41,421 bases of DNA from Hyphomicrobiales bacterium. Its GTDB lineage: Bacteria > Pseudomonadota > Alphaproteobacteria > Rhizobiales > Rhizobiaceae. The stretch is taken from NCBI GenBank assembly GCA_900470805.1, contig UCCA01000028.1:13021-54441 (forward strand). Direction: 5' to 3'. Every line of letters begins with the position of its first letter. Position 1 is the stretch's first letter. The notes below the pieces were generated by a model. The model saw nothing but the letters and a program-made list of their open reading frames with translations, was not told the origin of the DNA and did not search any database. Shown here piece by piece: positions 24,283 to 31,256 of the stretch. The position numbers and the translations under genes were made by a program.

Positions 24283-25083
24283 ATGGCTCGTTCAGCTCTT
24301 CTCAATGTCATGGTTCAGGCTGCCATCAAGGCAGGAAAATCGCTGGGGCGTGATTTCGGCGAAGTGCAGAACCTGCAGGTTTCGGTCAAGGGACCGGGCG
24401 ATTTCGTCACCATCGCCGACCGCAAGGCGGAGAAACTGGTCAAGGAAGAACTGCTGAAGGCACGCCCGACCTATGGCTTCCTCGGCGAGGAAAGCGAAGA
24501 GATCAAGGGCACCGACGGCGCGCATCGCTGGATCGTCGATCCGCTCGACGGTACCACCAACTTCCTGCACGGCATCCCGATGTTTGCCGTCTCGATTGCG
24601 CTCGAGCGCAACAATGAGATCGTCGCCGGCGTGATCTTCAACCCTGCCACCGATGAGCTCTACACCGCCGAGCGCGGTGGCGGCGCCTTCCTCAACGATC
24701 GCCGCCTGCGCGTCGGCGCACGCCGCGTGCTGTCGGACTCGGTCGTCGCCTGCGGTGTTCCGCATCTCGGCCGCGGCAATCACGGCAAGTTCCTGGTCGA
24801 ACTGCGCCACGTGATGGGCGAAGTCGCCGGCGTTCGCCGCATGGGCTCGGCCTCGCTCGATCTCGCCTATGTCGCCGCCGGCCGTTTCGACGGCTTCTGG
24901 GAAACCGGCCTGTCGGCCTGGGACATCGCGGCCGGCATCATCCTGATCCGTGAAGCCGGCGGTTACGTCAGCGATTGGGACGGCGCCACCTCGATGCTGG
25001 AAACCGGCGGCGTCGTTGCCGGCAACGAGCACATCCAGAAGGCCCTGCTCGAAGTTGCAAAGCGCCCCGTTCCCAGCCGGTAA
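24283..25083 (+). CDS. suhB: Inositol-1-monophosphatase family protein
   Basis: This 266-residue Mg-dependent phosphatase has the family motifs in order: FLGEESEE (metal ligand), WIVDPLDGTTNFLHGIPMFAVSIAL, and WDIAAGIILIREAGG near the C-terminus. It dephosphorylates inositol-1-phosphate or related sugar phosphates. In enterobacteria SuhB also joins the rRNA antitermination complex, but that role is not shown here. The ATG at 24283 with AAGGAAA upstream gives the usual N-terminus (MARSALLNVMVQAAIKAGK). The gene follows the chemotaxis cluster by 205 bp and is probably independent of it. Confidence 0.95.
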   Translation: MARSALLNVMVQAAIKAGKSLGRDFGEVQNLQVSVKGPGDFVTIADRKAEKLVKEELLKARPTYGFLGEESEEIKGTDGAHRWIVDPLDGTTNFLHGIPMFAVSIALERNNEIVAGVIFNPATDELYTAERGGGAFLNDRRLRVGARRVLSDSVVACGVPHLGRGNHGKFLVELRHVMGEVAGVRRMGSASLDLAYVAAGRFDGFWETGLSAWDIAAGIILIREAGGYVSDWDGATSMLETGGVVAGNEHIQKALLEVAKRPVPSR

Positions 25084-25184
25084 ATCGCTGTTGTAAAGAC
25101 ACGGGTTTTCTGTCCGGCGTACTTCAATTCGGCACAATGATGTTCTAGTCTTCGGCGGCGATAAAGCCGGAGGCTGCGGATTCT

Positions 25185-26285
25185 ATGGAAAATGTGAATG
25201 TGGCGGAGTTCGGCTCGACCGAAAAAACCACGGAAAATTACAGCTACAAGCTATCCAGCCCGATGCCGTTCCTTTGGACGATGGTGCTGTTTCTCGTCAT
25301 CGTCGGGTTCATTTCCGCGATCCTGTTTCGCCAGGCGCAAACCGCATTCATGCACAATCCCGGCCTGAACGGCCTTATTCTCGGCGTGCTCGGCATCGGC
25401 ATCATCCTGGTGTTCAGCCATGTGCTGGCGCTGCGGCCAGAGGTGCGCTGGTTCAACTCGTTCCGTGCTGCCGGCAACGCCGACAAGGTCAATCGCAATC
25501 CGAAGCTCTTGGCTCCCATGCGCACGCTGATCGGCAGCCGCAAGGCGTCGGCCGCCGGGATTTCGACCACCGCCTTCCGCTCCATTCTCGATTCGATCGC
25601 CAGCCGGCTGGACGAATCCCGCGATGTGTCGCGCTATCTCATCGGGCTCCTGGTGTTCCTCGGCCTGCTCGGCACCTTCTGGGGCCTGATCGGCACGATC
25701 GGCTCGATCAGCTCGGTCATCCAGTCGCTCGATGCCGGCACCAACGGCTCCTCCGATGTCCTGACATCACTGAAGGAAGGGCTGTCGCAGCCGCTCTCGG
25801 GCATGGGCCAGGCGTTCTCCTCGTCGCTGCTCGGTCTCTCCGGCTCGCTGATCCTCGGCTTCCTCGACCTGCAGGCCGGCCGCGCGCAGAACCGGTTCTA
25901 TACCGAACTCGAGAACTGGCTGTCGTCGGTGACCGATGTCGGTTCCGATCTCGCCCCGCCCGTCATTGACGGCAAGGGCAGCGTATCGCCCGAGGAAATC
26001 CGGGCGCTATCGGAATACATGCACAAGGTTGCGGAAGAGGGTGGCGGCAGCCAGCGCTCCGTCGCGGCCATGGCCAATCTCGCCGAAGGTATTCAGGGCC
26101 TCGTCAAGAACATGCGCAACGAGCAGCAGATGCTGCGCGACTGGATCGAGGCGCAGCAGGACGAGGCGAAGGCGATGCGCCGCACGCTCGACCGGCTGGC
26201 CGAGCGGATTGGCGCGCAGGAGAAGCATGCCGCGACCGAACGCACGCAACGCATGCCGCAGACCGAGAAAAGCGAGGGCAAGTAA
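25185..26285 (+). CDS. MotA/TolQ/ExbB-type proton channel protein
   Basis: This 366-residue inner-membrane protein has hydrophobic segments near residues 27-50, 62-84, 155-180 and 208-230. Between the first and second pairs lies a cytoplasmic domain. The third segment, LIGLLVFLGLLGTFWGLIGTIGSI, and QPLSGMGQAFSSSLLGLSGSLILGFLDL are characteristic of MotA/TolQ/ExbB channels. A charged helical C-terminus of about 100 residues follows. It is 3 bp from a MotB-like partner. No flagellar, tol or exb genes are adjacent, so it is probably the stator of a separate, peptidoglycan-anchored machine of unknown function. Confidence 0.88.
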   Translation: MENVNVAEFGSTEKTTENYSYKLSSPMPFLWTMVLFLVIVGFISAILFRQAQTAFMHNPGLNGLILGVLGIGIILVFSHVLALRPEVRWFNSFRAAGNADKVNRNPKLLAPMRTLIGSRKASAAGISTTAFRSILDSIASRLDESRDVSRYLIGLLVFLGLLGTFWGLIGTIGSISSVIQSLDAGTNGSSDVLTSLKEGLSQPLSGMGQAFSSSLLGLSGSLILGFLDLQAGRAQNRFYTELENWLSSVTDVGSDLAPPVIDGKGSVSPEEIRALSEYMHKVAEEGGGSQRSVAAMANLAEGIQGLVKNMRNEQQMLRDWIEAQQDEAKAMRRTLDRLAERIGAQEKHAATERTQRMPQTEKSEGK

Positions 26286-26288
26286 GCC

Positions 26289-27320
26289 ATGGCTCTTGCC
26301 CGCAACCGTCGCCGCGAACGGACGGTGGACTACTGGCCAGGCTTCGTCGATGCGCTGTCGACGCTGCTGATTGCCGTGATGTTCCTGCTGACGGTGTTCG
26401 TCGTCGGGCAGTTCATTCTCAGTCGCGAGATTTCCGGTCGCGACGAGGTGATGAGCCGGCTGAACAGCCAGATCAACGAGCTGACGCAACTGCTGGCGCT
26501 CGAAAAGGGCAGCAAGCAGGATCTCGAGGATAGCGTCGCCAACCTGCAGGCATCGCTGGCGACGGCCGAGGGTGAGCGCTCGCGGCTTCAGTCGCTTTTG
26601 TCTGCCGGGGCAGGCGGGCAGGATGCGGCGCAGCAGCGGATCGGATCGCTGACCAAGGAACTCGACGACCAGAAGCAGATGAGCGACCGGGCAATGAGCC
26701 AGGTGGAGCTGCTGAACCAGCAGATCGCCGCACTGCGCAACCAGATCGCCGCCATCGAAGTGGCGTTGCAGGCATCCGAGCAGAAAGACCAGAGCTCGCA
26801 GACGAAGATCGCCGATCTCGGCCGACGCCTCAACGTGGCGCTGGCTGCCCGCGTGCAGGAGCTCAATCGCTACCGCTCGGACTTCTTCGGCCGCCTGCGC
26901 GAAATCCTCTCGGACCGCGAGAATATCCGCATCGTCGGCGACCGTTTCGTATTCCAGTCGGAGGTGCTGTTTCCCTCTGGCGGTGCTGATCTCAATCCGG
27001 ATGGACAGACGGAGATGGGCAAGCTCGCCGCGGCGCTGCTCGACGTCGCCAAGGAAATCCCGCCTGAGATCAACTGGGTGCTGCGCGTCGACGGCCACAC
27101 CGACAACGTGCCGCTGGCCGGCACCGGCCGATACGGCGACAACTGGCAGCTTTCGTCGGCGCGCGCGATTTCGGTGGTCAAGTTCCTGATCTCGCAGGGC
27201 GTGCCGGCCGACCGCCTGGTCGCGGCCGGTTTCGGCGAATTTCAGCCGATCGCGCCGGGCGATACGCCGGAGGCGCGGGCGACGAACCGACGGATCGAGT
27301 TGAAGCTGACGGAGAAATGA
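26289..27320 (+). CDS. MotB/OmpA-like peptidoglycan-binding stator partner
   Basis: The 343-residue protein has a short basic N-terminus and one transmembrane helix (about 18-41). Its membrane entry reads DYWPGFVDALSTLLIAVMF; Asp21 occupies the position of the proton-carrying aspartate of MotB. A long coiled coil (about 45-195) follows, then a C-terminal OmpA domain (VLRVDGHTDNVPLAG... then NRRIEL) that binds peptidoglycan. The coiled coil is longer than in flagellar MotB. It is translated directly after the MotA-like gene. Together they should form an ion-driven stator; the driven partner is not encoded here. Confidence 0.88.
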   Translation: MALARNRRRERTVDYWPGFVDALSTLLIAVMFLLTVFVVGQFILSREISGRDEVMSRLNSQINELTQLLALEKGSKQDLEDSVANLQASLATAEGERSRLQSLLSAGAGGQDAAQQRIGSLTKELDDQKQMSDRAMSQVELLNQQIAALRNQIAAIEVALQASEQKDQSSQTKIADLGRRLNVALAARVQELNRYRSDFFGRLREILSDRENIRIVGDRFVFQSEVLFPSGGADLNPDGQTEMGKLAAALLDVAKEIPPEINWVLRVDGHTDNVPLAGTGRYGDNWQLSSARAISVVKFLISQGVPADRLVAAGFGEFQPIAPGDTPEARATNRRIELKLTEK

Positions 27321-27365
27321 CGGGGTGAGGGGAGAGGCCTTTGCCTGCTATCCCTTGGATAAGTG

Positions 27366-27393
27366 AAAGGCGGCACCCGAAAGTGCCGCCTTT
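27366..27393. terminator. Strong intrinsic terminator, usable in both directions
   Basis: AAAGGCGGCAC (27366-27376) and GTGCCGCCTTT (27383-27393) form an 11-bp stem with a 6-base loop, and a T follows the TTT. It ends the MotA/MotB-like operon and may also end the convergent DUF1508 gene. Confidence 0.85.
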
Positions 27394-27400
27394 TGTCGTC

Positions 27401-27592
27401 TCAGGCTTCCGCGGCCTTCGTCGTGTCATCGACGGTCGCGCCGGGAGAATTCTTCTTGATCGATTCGATGGCGCTCAGGGCCGAAGCCTTGGCCTTGTAG
27501 CCTTCGGATCCGAACATGGATTCGCCGTTCGGCGCCTTGAAACGAAAACGAAACTCGCCGGCCTTGTCCTTATAAACTTCGAACTTATACAT
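27401..27592 (-). CDS. DUF1508 (YegP-like) protein
   Basis: The 63-residue protein is one DUF1508 unit: YKFEVYKDKAGEFRFRFKAPNGESMFGSEGYKAKASALSAIESIKKNSPGATVDD. The family forms a small beta-beta-alpha fold of unknown function and often occurs as a tandem pair; here there is a single copy. The start at 27592 has GGGAG upstream; the extra upstream codons are unsupported. It ends next to the terminator at 27366-27393. Confidence 0.9.
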   Translation of the reverse strand: MYKFEVYKDKAGEFRFRFKAPNGESMFGSEGYKAKASALSAIESIKKNSPGATVDDTTKAAEA

Positions 27593-27771
27593 CGATTTTT
27601 CTCCCGGAATCAGGATGTTGCTGAAATCTGCAAGCACAGCCTAAAACAAAAAATGCAACTATTCCATCCGGATATTTTGGGCTCTTTGAAACGGAACAGA
27701 TAGCGCGCGCTCATGTCCGAGCGAGTTCTGTCCGTGCCGCTTGTCTTCGCCGCTACCCCTTGTCAGCGCCG

Positions 27772-29574
27772 CTACCTTGCCGCGGCCACGATCTCCTCGG
27801 CGCCTGCATCAAACTGCAACCGCGCCAGCTTGGCGTAGATGCCGCCGTGGCGGATCAGGCTCTGATGGGTGCCTTCCTCGACGACGCGGCCCTGGTCGAG
27901 CACCAGGATGCGGTCGGCCTTCAATACGGTCGCCAGGCGGTGGGCGATGATCAGCGTTGTCCGGCCGTCCATCAGGCCGTCGAGCGCGCGCTGCACCAGG
28001 GTCTCGCTCTCGGCGTCGAGCGCGGAGGTGGCCTCGTCGAGCAGCAGCACCGGGGCGTTCTTGAGGATGGCGCGGGCAATGGCGATGCGCTGGCGCTGGC
28101 CGCCCGAGAGCATGATGCCGCGTTCGCCGACCTCGGTGTCGTAGCCCTTGTCGAGCCTGGCGATGAACTCATCGGCCTGGGCGGCGATGGCGGCGGCGCG
28201 GACCTCGTCGCGGCTGGCGCCGGGGCGGCCGAAGGCGATGTTGGCGTGGATCGAGGCGGCGAAGATGGTGACGTCCTGCGGGACGATCGCCATGCGCTCG
28301 CGCAAGCGGTCCGGATCGACGGTGCGGGCATCGACGCCATCGATGGCAACGGTGCCCTTCTGCGGGTCGTAGAAGCGCAGCAGCAGCGAGAAGATCGTGG
28401 TCTTGCCGGCGCCCGAGGGGCCGACGATGGCGACGGTCTCGCCCGGCTTGATGGCGAAGTTCAGGCCGTGCAGCGCCGAGGTGCCGGGGCGCGAGGGGTA
28501 GGCGAAGTGGACGTCGGTGAATTCGACGCGGCCGAGGCTCGGGTCGGGGAGGGCGGCAGGGTTGGCGGGCGCCGATATCGGCGAGACCTCGTCGAGCAGT
28601 TCGGTGAGCCGGTCGGCGGCGCCGGCGGCCTGAGAGAGTTCGCCCCACACTTCCGACAGCGCGCCGAGCGAGCCGGCGGCGATCACCGAATAGAGCAGGA
28701 ACTGGCCAAGCGTGCCGGCAGACAGCGTGCCTTCGAGGACATTGTGGGCGCCGACCCAGAGCACGGCGACGACGCTGCCGAAAATCAGGGTGATGGCGAT
28801 GCCCGTCAGCAGCGAGCGCGAGCGGATGGCGGCGCGGGCGGCGCTGTAGGCTGTCTCGACGGCAGCGCCATAGCGGTCGGCGGCCGCGGTTTCGCCGCCG
28901 AAGGCCTGAACGGTGCGGGTGGCCGATATGGTCTCGTTGGCGAAGGCGGAGGCTTCGGCCAGCGTATCCTGCGCGGCGCGCGAGCGCTTGCGGACCGAGC
29001 GACCGAAGGCGACGAGCGGGAAGACGATCAGCGGGATGGCAGCGAGCACGAGGCTGGCAAGCTTCGGCGAGGTGACAACCATCATGCCGATGGCGCCAAG
29101 ACACAGGATCATGTTGCGCAGCGCCACCGAGGCGGTGGCGCCGACGGCGGACTTGATCTGCGTGGTGTCGGCCGTCAGCCGCGAGACGATCTCGCCGGAC
29201 TGGTTGACGTCGAAGAAGGAGGCGGAAAGTCGCGTCACGTGTGCGAACACATCGCGGCGCAGATCCGAGACGATGCGCTCGCCGAGCGTGATGACGAAAT
29301 AGTAGCGCATGGCGCTGGCGAGCGCGAGCACCACGGCCATCACCATCAGCATGACGAAGTAGCTGTTGATGAAGCGGCCGTCGGAGTGGCTGAAGCCATG
29401 ATCGATCATGCGGCGGACGGCGAGCGGCAAGGCGAGCGAGGTGATCGCCGCCAGCGCCAGCGCGATGATCGCGCCGGTAACCAGGCCGCGATAGCGCATC
29501 ACGTAGGGCGTCAATCGACCGAGAGGCTTCAGCGAGCGGGACTTTTTCTTCTCGGTCTGTGATGCGTCTGTCAA
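27772..29574 (-). CDS. ABC transporter, fused permease and ATPase (MsbA/LmrA-like exporter)
   Basis: This 600-residue half-transporter has an N-terminal six-helix exporter domain (to about residue 320) and a C-terminal ATPase. The latter has Walker A GPSGAGKT (385-392), signature LSGGQ (489-493), Walker B VLLLDEATSALD and the H-loop IIAHRLATV. It should work as a homodimer exporting lipid, drug or peptide substrates; the substrate is not known. The permease carries YFVITLGERIVSDLRRDVF, typical of the MsbA/bacterial MDR group. It is divergent from rpmE. Confidence 0.92.
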   Translation of the reverse strand: MTDASQTEKKKSRSLKPLGRLTPYVMRYRGLVTGAIIALALAAITSLALPLAVRRMIDHGFSHSDGRFINSYFVMLMVMAVVLALASAMRYYFVITLGERIVSDLRRDVFAHVTRLSASFFDVNQSGEIVSRLTADTTQIKSAVGATASVALRNMILCLGAIGMMVVTSPKLASLVLAAIPLIVFPLVAFGRSVRKRSRAAQDTLAEASAFANETISATRTVQAFGGETAAADRYGAAVETAYSAARAAIRSRSLLTGIAITLIFGSVVAVLWVGAHNVLEGTLSAGTLGQFLLYSVIAAGSLGALSEVWGELSQAAGAADRLTELLDEVSPISAPANPAALPDPSLGRVEFTDVHFAYPSRPGTSALHGLNFAIKPGETVAIVGPSGAGKTTIFSLLLRFYDPQKGTVAIDGVDARTVDPDRLRERMAIVPQDVTIFAASIHANIAFGRPGASRDEVRAAAIAAQADEFIARLDKGYDTEVGERGIMLSGGQRQRIAIARAILKNAPVLLLDEATSALDAESETLVQRALDGLMDGRTTLIIAHRLATVLKADRILVLDQGRVVEEGTHQSLIRHGGIYAKLARLQFDAGAEEIVAAAR

Positions 29575-29621
29575 TTCACTCTCCGGTGGCCCTCAACACC
29601 GTGCAACACGGCCGATGGCTC

Positions 29622-29650
29622 TTGTTATCCTGAAGGCCTTCATGTATAGG
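29622..29650 (+). promoter_or_regulatory. Candidate promoter for rpmE
   Basis: TTGTTA (29622-29627), a 17-bp spacer and TATAGG (29645-29650) give a plausible sigma70 promoter pointing at rpmE. The predicted leader is about 110 nt and includes the hairpin at 29667-29696. Confidence 0.5.
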
Positions 29651-29666
29651 CACCGCATCCTAATGG

Positions 29667-29696
29667 GAAGCCGTAGCCAGTAGCGACTGCGGCTTC
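29667..29696 (+). promoter_or_regulatory. rpmE leader hairpin
   Basis: GAAGCCGTAG (29667-29676) pairs with CTGCGGCTTC (29687-29696) through ten pairs, one of them G-U, with a 10-base loop. It lies in the untranslated leader of rpmE. Leaders of L31 genes are autoregulatory in several other bacterial groups, so such a role is possible here. Confidence 0.5.
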
Positions 29697-29766
29697 ATTT
29701 ATTCAATCGGTCCTCTTGTCGCAACGTGGTGCGTCAAATTGGACGTGACATCGCAGGAAGATTGTT

Positions 29767-29988
29767 ATGAAGGCTGATATCCATCCCGACTACCACACGA
29801 TCAAGGTTGTCATGACCGACGGCACCGAATACGAAACCCGCTCGACCTGGGGTTCGGAAGGCGCTGTCATGAACCTCGAAATCGATTCCAAGTCGCACCC
29901 GGCCTGGACCGGCGGCAACCAGCAGCTGATGGACCGCGGCGGCCGCGTTTCCAAGTTCAACAAGCGTTTCGGCGGCCTCGGCCTCTAA
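29767..29988 (+). CDS. rpmE: 50S ribosomal protein L31, cysteine-free type
   Basis: The 73-residue protein begins MKADIHPDYHTIKVVMTDGTEYETRSTWG and ends SKFNKRFGGLGL, matching ribosomal protein L31. It has no cysteine, so it belongs to the zinc-independent form. AGGAAG precedes the ATG. It is monocistronic, with a hairpin-bearing leader and a strong terminator 26 bp after its stop. Confidence 0.97.
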   Translation: MKADIHPDYHTIKVVMTDGTEYETRSTWGSEGAVMNLEIDSKSHPAWTGGNQQLMDRGGRVSKFNKRFGGLGL

Positions 29989-30014
29989 TCGCTGCTGTTG
30001 CACTGATTTCGAAG

Positions 30015-30040
30015 AGCCCTGCGAAAGCGGGGCTTTTTTG
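30015..30040 (+). terminator. Intrinsic terminator of rpmE
   Basis: AGCCCTGC-gaaa-GCGGGGCT forms an 8-bp stem (one G-U pair) with a GNRA-type loop, and TTTTTT follows. It is the end of the rpmE transcript. Confidence 0.92.
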
Positions 30041-30093
30041 CGTTTGGGATTTGCTCGTTTTGAAGGCCAATCATTGGCTGAGTTCCATACAAC

Positions 30094-30127
30094 AAAAAAC
30101 CGGCTGCGCAGGGAACGCAGCCGGTTT
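30094..30127 (-). terminator. Intrinsic terminator of the rcdA gene
   Basis: On the minus strand AAACCGGCTGCG (30127-30116) and CGCAGCCGGTTT (30108-30097) form a 12-bp stem with a 7-base loop, followed by a T-run. It lies just after the DUF1465 gene stop. Confidence 0.92.
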
Positions 30128-30149
30128 ATGTAGTCTACTTCGACTTGGA

Positions 30150-30665
30150 TCAGTTATTGCCAAAAGCCGTCTGCAGCAGGCTTAGCTGGGCCTGGACGCT
30201 GTTCTGATTGTCGGGGACGATCGGGGCCTCGTTCGGGCGATAGATTTCGCGGTCGAGCAGGGCGACGCGGTTCTGCAGGCGCAGCGAGCGTTCGATCAGG
30301 TCTCGGAAGGCTTCCGGCAGATCGCCCCAGCCCGGTGCATTGCGGTCGACGTTGAAACCGTCGAGGCGAACCTTGTTCTTTTCGGCCAGAACCTGATCGC
30401 GCGACATTTCGCCATTGTTGACGGCGCGCTGCAGGAGAAGCCAGGAGGCCATCTGCATCAGGCGGGTGGTGAGGCGCATGGATTCAGCAGCGTAGAGCAC
30501 CGATGCCATGCGCGGAAGAACCTTTGATGCGGTGCGGCCATTGCCATCCAGATAGGCGGCGGTCTCTTCGACCAGCGACATGCCTTCCGAGTACAATGTC
30601 TTAAACTGCGACGATGCGGCAGCGCGTCCGGCAAAACTGATCGTGTTCAATCCAAGCTCTGACAT
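30150..30665 (-). CDS. rcdA: DUF1465 family protein (RcdA homologue)
   Basis: The 171-residue helical protein starts SELGLNTISFAGRAAASSQFKTLYSEGMSLVEETAAYLDGNGR and contains ESMRLTTRLMQMASWLLLQRAVNNGEMS, the DUF1465 signature. The family includes Caulobacter RcdA, an adaptor that helps ClpXP degrade CtrA and other substrates during the cell cycle. A perfect CtrA box lies 127-141 bp upstream of the start, consistent with feedback control by CtrA (inference from the site). A strong terminator follows. The family call is firm; the adaptor role is inferred by homology. Confidence 0.85.
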   Translation of the reverse strand: MSELGLNTISFAGRAAASSQFKTLYSEGMSLVEETAAYLDGNGRTASKVLPRMASVLYAAESMRLTTRLMQMASWLLLQRAVNNGEMSRDQVLAEKNKVRLDGFNVDRNAPGWGDLPEAFRDLIERSLRLQNRVALLDREIYRPNEAPIVPDNQNSVQAQLSLLQTAFGNN

Positions 30666-30791
30666 TTAGTAAGTCCCTGTTGCACGCATCACTTATTGTT
30701 CAGGTAACGCAGGCAGATGAGAAAAAGTTTCATCGGCCCGCTTTAATGACTTTAAAGATGGTAGCTTTAGCCCAATTGCGCAAGGCGTTTC

Positions 30792-30806
30792 TTAATAAAG
30801 GGTTAA
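30792..30806 (-). promoter_or_regulatory. CtrA box upstream of rcdA
   Basis: TTAATAAAGGGTTAAC contains TTAA-N7-TTAAC, the exact CtrA consensus. It lies about 130 bp upstream of the rcdA start, with no gene in between. Confidence 0.75.
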
Positions 30807-30843
30807 CTTCCACAGTTTCGTGGATTTCATCCCCAGCCAAGGC

Positions 30844-30872
30844 AAAAAAGGAGAGCCGCAAAAGCGGCTCTC
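30844..30872 (-). terminator. Minus-strand intrinsic terminator
   Basis: GAGAGCCGC-aaaa-GCGGCTCTC is a perfect 9-bp stem. Read on the minus strand it is followed by C and TTTTTT. There is no U-run on the plus side. It ends a minus-strand transcript beginning between here and the DUF1192 gene, or the DUF1192 transcript itself. Confidence 0.9.
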
Positions 30873-30950
30873 AAGGTAAAACAGGGAGAAAAATCAGACC
30901 AATTCACCGCATGGGAAACTGTCTGAAATCCGGAGCAAGTCCGGATGCCT
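30844..30950 (-). ncRNA. Putative CtrA-controlled small RNA
   Basis: A transcript starting near 30950, just downstream of the CtrA box at 30971-30985, would be about 105 nt and end at the terminator at 30844-30872. It would hold a 7-bp hairpin ATCCGGA/TCCGGAT (30928-30946), a 6-bp stem TCAGAC/GTCTGA (30894-30926) and a single-stranded U-rich CUCCC segment (30882-30893, minus strand) able to pair with Shine-Dalgarno sequences. No reading frame of note lies on this strand. Start and identity are inferred. Confidence 0.45.
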
Positions 30951-30970
30951 AAAGTAATACCTTAGAAAGC

Positions 30971-30985
30971 TTAACGTCTCATTAA
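30971..30985 (-). promoter_or_regulatory. CtrA box upstream of the putative small RNA
   Basis: TTAACGTCTCATTAA is a perfect TTAA-N7-TTAA site. A further TTAA lies at 30998-31001. The box is 59 bp downstream of the DUF1192 stop, so it is not in front of a protein gene on the minus strand before the terminator. Confidence 0.65.
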
Positions 30986-31044
30986 GTCTGTGCCGAATTA
31001 ACACTTGCATCGCCGCTATAAATGAAAACCGGCACACCGGGCGC

Positions 31045-31236
31045 TCACGACTTGAAGAGATTTTCTGCGGCCTTCCTTCCCGATGCCTTGCGCTGCGCCT
31101 CGGCCTCGATGCGGGAAATTTCGGCTTTCAGCATGTCGATGCGGGATGTCAGCTCGTCCACCGACATCATCGACAGATCCATGCCGATCTCGTGATTCGG
31201 CTTCTTCTGCGGGCGGTCGTCGTCAACGAAGCTCAT
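31045..31236 (-). CDS. DUF1192 family protein
   Basis: The 63-residue acidic protein contains the DUF1192 pattern: IGMDLSMMSVDELTSRIDMLKAEISRIEAEAQRKASGRKAAENLFKS. The family is small, alphaproteobacterial and of unknown function; the centre is a short coiled coil. It follows the MFS gene by 20 bp on the same strand and is probably cotranscribed with it. Confidence 0.9.
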   Translation of the reverse strand: MSFVDDDRPQKKPNHEIGMDLSMMSVDELTSRIDMLKAEISRIEAEAQRKASGRKAAENLFKS

Positions 31237-31256
31237 CTGTCATCCTCCGTCGTGGT

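Larger units (their letters stand above)
30666..31044. other. Cell-cycle regulatory interval between rcdA and the DUF1192 gene
   Basis: This 379-bp AT-rich interval contains two perfect TTAA-N7-TTAA CtrA boxes (30792-30806 and 30971-30985), a third TTAA half-site at 30998, and a minus-strand terminator at 30844-30872. The terminator sits between the two boxes, so the distal box cannot simply drive rcdA. The layout suggests a small RNA between 30950 and 30844. Confidence 0.65.

Noticed and set aside
25185..27320. Zorya-type phage defence (ZorA/ZorB resemblance of the MotA/MotB-like pair).
   Set aside because: The MotA-like protein is only 366 residues without the very long tail of ZorA, and there is no ZorC, ZorD or ZorE neighbour.
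27760..29562. A 600-codon open frame antisense to the ABC transporter, and other long antisense frames (for example 6840-8399, 12459-14060, 37238-39073).
   Set aside because: They are Gly/Asp/Arg/Gln-rich shadows produced by high-GC codon use opposite well-recognised genes, with no motif or ribosome-binding site.
30680..30952. A 90-codon plus-strand frame in the rcdA-DUF1192 interval.
   Set aside because: It crosses a CtrA box and a terminator hairpin, has lysine/serine-rich low-complexity composition, and no recognisable domain or good ribosome-binding site.
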